DNA from: an uncultured Selenomonas sp.
GTDB taxonomy: Bacteria > Bacillota > Negativicutes > Selenomonadales > Selenomonadaceae
DNA length: 64,000 bases
Direction of reading: 5' to 3'
Assembly (NCBI GenBank): GCA_905372355.1
Contig: CAJPOT010000002.1
Span: 165,078-229,077 of the forward strand
Numbering within the stretch: position 1 is the first letter of the stretch; each line of letters opens with the position of its first letter. Positions 61,094 to 64,000 of the stretch are shown here, in pieces. A model generated the notes under the pieces. The model worked only from the letters and a program-made list of their open reading frames with translations. It did no database searches and was not told the DNA's origin. Made by a program: the position numbers and the translations under genes.

Positions 61094-63049
61094 TCACTTC
61101 GCCATAAGCTTCGCAAGCTTATTCGCAAAGTCCACGGGATTTTCGGGCAAGATGCCTTCGATGATCAAAGCCTGCGTGTAGAGGAGGTCGCAGTAGTCCT
61201 TGAAGTCCTCCGTGTCCTTGCCCGCTTCGTGCAAGGCCTGCAGGCGCGTGAAGATCTCATGGTGCGGGTTGATCTCAAGGATGCGGCGCGCCTTGAACAT
61301 CGGGTTGTCCATCTCGGAGAACGTGTGCTCCATCGAGAGACTTGGCCCCATCGCGTCCGCCACGAGGCAAACGGCGCTCGACTTGAGACGCGAGGTCAGC
61401 TTAACTTCTGCCACGCGGTCGCCCAAGGCTTCCTTGACGTCCTTCAGAAGATCGTCGTTCTTCTTCTGGATGTCCTCCGTCTCCTTCTTCGCCTCCTGCG
61501 ACTCGGCGTCGTCAAGGTCGAGGTCGCCGCGGCTGATCGAGTGGAACTTCTTGCCCTCGTATTCGCGCAGCGTCTCAATCGTGAACTCGTCGACGGGGTC
61601 GGTCAGGTAGAGGACTTCGATGCCCTTCTCGCGCAACAGTTCCATCTGCGGCAATTTCTCGATCGTCGCCTTGTCCGTGCCCGTCGCATAGTAGATTTCC
61701 TTCTGGCTCTCGGGCATGCGCGAAACATATTCCTTGAGCGTTGCGAGCTTGCCTTCTTTCGAGCTAAGGAAGAGCAGCAAGTCCTTGAGCTTGTCAGCCG
61801 TGTTCTCGCCGCTGTAGATGCTGTTGTAAATGCCGATCTTCAGCGACTTGCCGAATTCCGCCCAGAACTTTTCGTACTTCTCGCGTTCGTTCTTCAGCGT
61901 GCGCTCCAACGTCTTCAGGATGTTCTTTTCAAGATTCCTGCCTATGGTCTTGAGCTCGCGGCTCTGCTGCAGAAGCTCGCGCGAGATGTTGAGCGAGAGG
62001 TCGGGGGAGTCAACTAGCCCCTTCATGAAGCGCAGGTAGTCGGGCAGGAGATCCTTGCACTTGTCCATGATGAAGACGTGGCGCGAGTAGAGCTGCACGC
62101 CAGGCTCGAAGTCTGTATGATAAAGGTTGAAGGGTGCATGTGCCGGAATGAAGAGTAGCGCCGTGTACTCGACCGCGCCTTCCGCCTTCGTGTGGAAGAT
62201 CTCCATCGGGTCTTCCCACTCGTGGAATTGATTCTTCAAGAACTCGTTGTATTCCTCGGGCTTGATATCGCTCTTGTTCTTCGTCCACAGCGGCGTCATG
62301 GAATTGAGCGTGCGCACCTCCGTGCGCTTCGTCTTCTCCGCGCCTTCGATGGGCTTGCCATCCTCGTCTTTCGGCGTCTCCTCGATCTCGAAGCTCATCT
62401 TGATCGGGTAGCGCACATAGTCCGAATATTTCTTGACGAGACCTTCGAGCTTGTACTTGTCGAGGAAGTTCTCCTCCGTTTCCGCACCGTAGTATTCCTT
62501 GGCGAGCGTGATGACGATCGTCGTGCCGTGCTTCTCCTTCGCGCACTCCTCGATGCTGTAGGTGCCGTCGCCCGTCGATTCCCAGCGTATGCCCTGCTTT
62601 TCGCCCGCCTTGCGCGTGAGGATCGTGACCTTCTCGGCGACCATGAAGGCCGAGTAGAAGCCCACGCCAAACTGGCCGATCAGTTCCTTCTCGTCGAGTG
62701 TTCCGTTCTCTTCCTTCGTGCGCTGCAGCTGCTCCAAGAACGCCTTCGTGCCCGACTTCGCAATCGTGCCGACGTTCTCGACGACTTCCTCCGCCGTCAT
62801 GCCGATGCCGTTGTCCGAAATGGAAAGCGTATGCGACGCCTCGTCCGGCACGAGGAAGATCTCCGCACTCTCATCGCCCTCTCGCAATGCGCTGTCCGTC
62901 AAGGCAGCGAAATGCAGCTTGTCGAGCGCATCCGACGCGTTGGAAATAAGCTCCCGCAAAAAGATCTCGTGATTCGTATAGATGGAATGAATCATCAAGT
63001 CGAGAAGCTGCTTCGTTTCTGCCTGAAATTCATGCTGTACTTTTGCCAT
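61094..63049 (-). CDS. htpG: Molecular chaperone HtpG (Hsp90)
   Basis: 651-residue bacterial Hsp90. The GHKL ATP-binding domain is shown by ELISNASDALDKL, LSISDNGIGMTAEEV and GQFGVGFYSAFMVA; middle and C-terminal dimerisation domains are complete. AAAGGAGA precedes the ATG. The promoter shares a direct repeat with clpB, and the leader forms a long hairpin. Confidence 0.97.
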   Translation of the reverse strand: MAKVQHEFQAETKQLLDLMIHSIYTNHEIFLRELISNASDALDKLHFAALTDSALREGDESAEIFLVPDEASHTLSISDNGIGMTAEEVVENVGTIAKSGTKAFLEQLQRTKEENGTLDEKELIGQFGVGFYSAFMVAEKVTILTRKAGEKQGIRWESTGDGTYSIEECAKEKHGTTIVITLAKEYYGAETEENFLDKYKLEGLVKKYSDYVRYPIKMSFEIEETPKDEDGKPIEGAEKTKRTEVRTLNSMTPLWTKNKSDIKPEEYNEFLKNQFHEWEDPMEIFHTKAEGAVEYTALLFIPAHAPFNLYHTDFEPGVQLYSRHVFIMDKCKDLLPDYLRFMKGLVDSPDLSLNISRELLQQSRELKTIGRNLEKNILKTLERTLKNEREKYEKFWAEFGKSLKIGIYNSIYSGENTADKLKDLLLFLSSKEGKLATLKEYVSRMPESQKEIYYATGTDKATIEKLPQMELLREKGIEVLYLTDPVDEFTIETLREYEGKKFHSISRGDLDLDDAESQEAKKETEDIQKKNDDLLKDVKEALGDRVAEVKLTSRLKSSAVCLVADAMGPSLSMEHTFSEMDNPMFKARRILEINPHHEIFTRLQALHEAGKDTEDFKDYCDLLYTQALIIEGILPENPVDFANKLAKLMAK

Positions 63050-63072
63050 GAAAAAATCTCCTTTACATGAAA

Positions 63073-63117
63073 ATGCACGGGCGGCAAACTGCGCTATGCG
63101 CCGTTCATCCCGTGCAT
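63073..63117 (-). promoter_or_regulatory. Structured 5' leader hairpin of htpG
   Basis: Minus strand ATGCACGGG pairs with CCCGTGCAT (9 bp), with inner GGC/GCC pairing and a GCGC-AT-GCGC tip. It lies between the promoter and the Shine-Dalgarno, which itself is outside the stem. Confidence 0.6.
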
Positions 63118-63118
63118 T

Positions 63119-63147
63119 ATCATACTACATAAAGGTCAAAAAGTCAA
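63119..63147 (-). promoter_or_regulatory. htpG promoter with TTGAC direct repeat shared with clpB
   Basis: Minus strand TTGACT (63142-63147), 17-bp spacer beginning TTTTGACCTTTA, TATGAT (63119-63124). The TTGACTTTTTGAC-y-TTTA string is identical in position and nearly in sequence to that of the clpB promoter. Confidence 0.65.
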
Positions 63148-63162
63148 TATCCTCCGCACAAA

Positions 63163-63765
63163 TTACAAATCTTGGAGCGTCGAGATGCCCGCACGGAATT
63201 CCGAAACATTTTTCGCCGTGATTTCTGGGTTGTCGATCAGCTCGATCTTGAAGGCGCGCCCCTTTTCCGAGCGCAGGAAGACGACTGCCATCTGCGTGTC
63301 CGCCGTCGCTTCGGTGTCGAGCTCTCCATCGCCGTCCGTATCAACCATGATGGTCTTCGCAGTCACGGCGAAGACACCCTTCGTCTTTGCCGTGACCGGT
63401 ATGATATCGACGACAGCGTAAGCGCTGTTTTCCTTCAACTGTGTCAGAAGAAGCGCCTCATCCTTCTGTGAGAGCTTCGTGAGATCAGGCAGATCCCCCT
63501 TGGCGAAGCCGTCGGGGATGATGATCCAAGCCTTGTTGATCTTGTAGCCATCGTTGGCAAAGACGAGCACGCTGCCCTTCTCATCCTCATTCAGCACACT
63601 TGCGGGCAGAACGCCAAGCGGCTTCGTCGGACACATGATACTGTAGCCTTCCTCCTTGTTCGTATAGGTGTAAGGCTCCGCGCCCGCTGTCTGCGGCATC
63701 ACTGCTGTCACTGCGAACATCGCACAAAAGGCGAGGGCTACAGCAAAAATCTTCTTCAGCTTCAT
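63163..63765 (-). CDS. Exported protein of unknown function
   Basis: 200 residues with a clear signal peptide (KKIFAVALAFCAMFAVTAVMPQTAGA). The mature part begins EPYTYTNKEEGYSIMCPTKP, has few Cys, and contains MVDTDGDGELDTEA, a calcium-binding-like Asp/Gly loop. No family is recognised. AAGGAG precedes the ATG at 63765; the frame runs farther upstream through intergenic repeat-like sequence. Confidence 0.75.
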   Translation of the reverse strand: MKLKKIFAVALAFCAMFAVTAVMPQTAGAEPYTYTNKEEGYSIMCPTKPLGVLPASVLNEDEKGSVLVFANDGYKINKAWIIIPDGFAKGDLPDLTKLSQKDEALLLTQLKENSAYAVVDIIPVTAKTKGVFAVTAKTIMVDTDGDGELDTEATADTQMAVVFLRSEKGRAFKIELIDNPEITAKNVSEFRAGISTLQDL

Positions 63766-64000
63766 AAAAAATCTCCTTTCCCAACTCCCAAAATATCGGC
63801 AGAACGACATCTTGCTGTTCATGCCATCATACAACGAAAAATCTAGAGCCTCCTTACATTTGCTTAAATAATCAGCGATAAAGGCTGAAACTTGTCTAAA
63901 AGGCTGTGTGACAAAATTGTGTTCCATTCAATGTGAATCATCTAGGGAAGCGCTGATAAAATGAGGTCGCCCAGATTTGCACAGATGCGCTGTATCTATC
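63766..64000. other. Intergenic end of window without a supported gene
   Basis: No gene, clear promoter or terminator is supported in these 235 bp. GGAAGCGCTGATAAAATGAG near 63952 has the look of an element boundary, but the window ends too soon to test it. Confidence 0.4.

Noticed and set aside
63952-64000. Insertion-sequence end at the right edge
   Set aside because: GGAAGCGCTGATAAAAT looks like an element boundary, but no transposase or second end is in the window.

Overview
The window looks like chromosome of a Gram-negative-staining Firmicute of the Negativicutes, probably Selenomonadaceae (Selenomonas or a close relative). This is inferred from gene content. Firmicute-type genes (ireB, DUF1292, mutS2, scpA/scpB, amaP/asp23, gatCAB, ecfA1A2T) occur with a periplasmic-type CbiK and a polyamine operon. 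The sequence is GC-rich outside 23.7-27.9 kb, and nearly every gene lies on the minus strand. TTG starts are common (the large U32 gene, xseA, aroQ, dapB, speA, speD).

Layout. 1-23.6 kb is one long co-oriented housekeeping array. It reads right to left from a promoter near 23.65 kb: mltG, trhP-type U32, acyP, aroQ, pepP, efp, asp23, amaP, DUF2273, nusB, xseA, xseB, ispA, dxs, tlyA, nadK, argR, recN, NUDIX, M50 protease, scpA, scpB, rlhA-type U32, mutS2 and pbp1A (cut by the window edge). Many genes overlap or are separated by a few bases. The array covers cell wall, isoprenoids, DNA repair, translation and chromosome segregation.

23.7-27.9 kb is an accessory island. The minus strand holds broken pieces of phage-type polyvalent/MuF-C-like proteins. 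The plus strand carries twelve compact units over the same DNA. Each has a -35 box, exactly 17 bp of spacer, a -10 box, a roughly 55-60 nt long-stem hairpin and a T-tract. They look like a clustered array of small structured RNA genes antisense to the phage remnants, and are the most interesting signal here. An AbiEii-type toxin with its partner gene follows.

28-40 kb holds DUF1292-ruvX-ireB, asd-dapB, gatCAB, the ECF transporter energizing module with truA, and a DUF4418/ABC transporter cluster. 40.3-44.5 kb holds three tandem HD-GYP-like paralogues that have all lost the His of the HD pair. 44.7-49.6 kb has clpB, a small membrane protein, cbiK and a cobalamin riboswitch with terminators and a second promoter between it and cbiK. 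49.7-53.3 kb has cysE, an esterase-fold protein lacking its nucleophile Ser, crcB and an MFS transporter.

53.4-59.9 kb is a six-gene polyamine operon: speD, speA, speE, speB, carboxynorspermidine dehydrogenase and nspC. It encodes both the SAM-decarboxylase/aminopropyltransferase route and the carboxynorspermidine route, behind a leader with a terminator-like hairpin. 60-64 kb has an Rpn/PD-(D/E)XK nuclease, htpG (sharing a promoter repeat with clpB) and an exported protein of unknown function. No rRNA, tRNA, CRISPR array or intact insertion sequence was seen.
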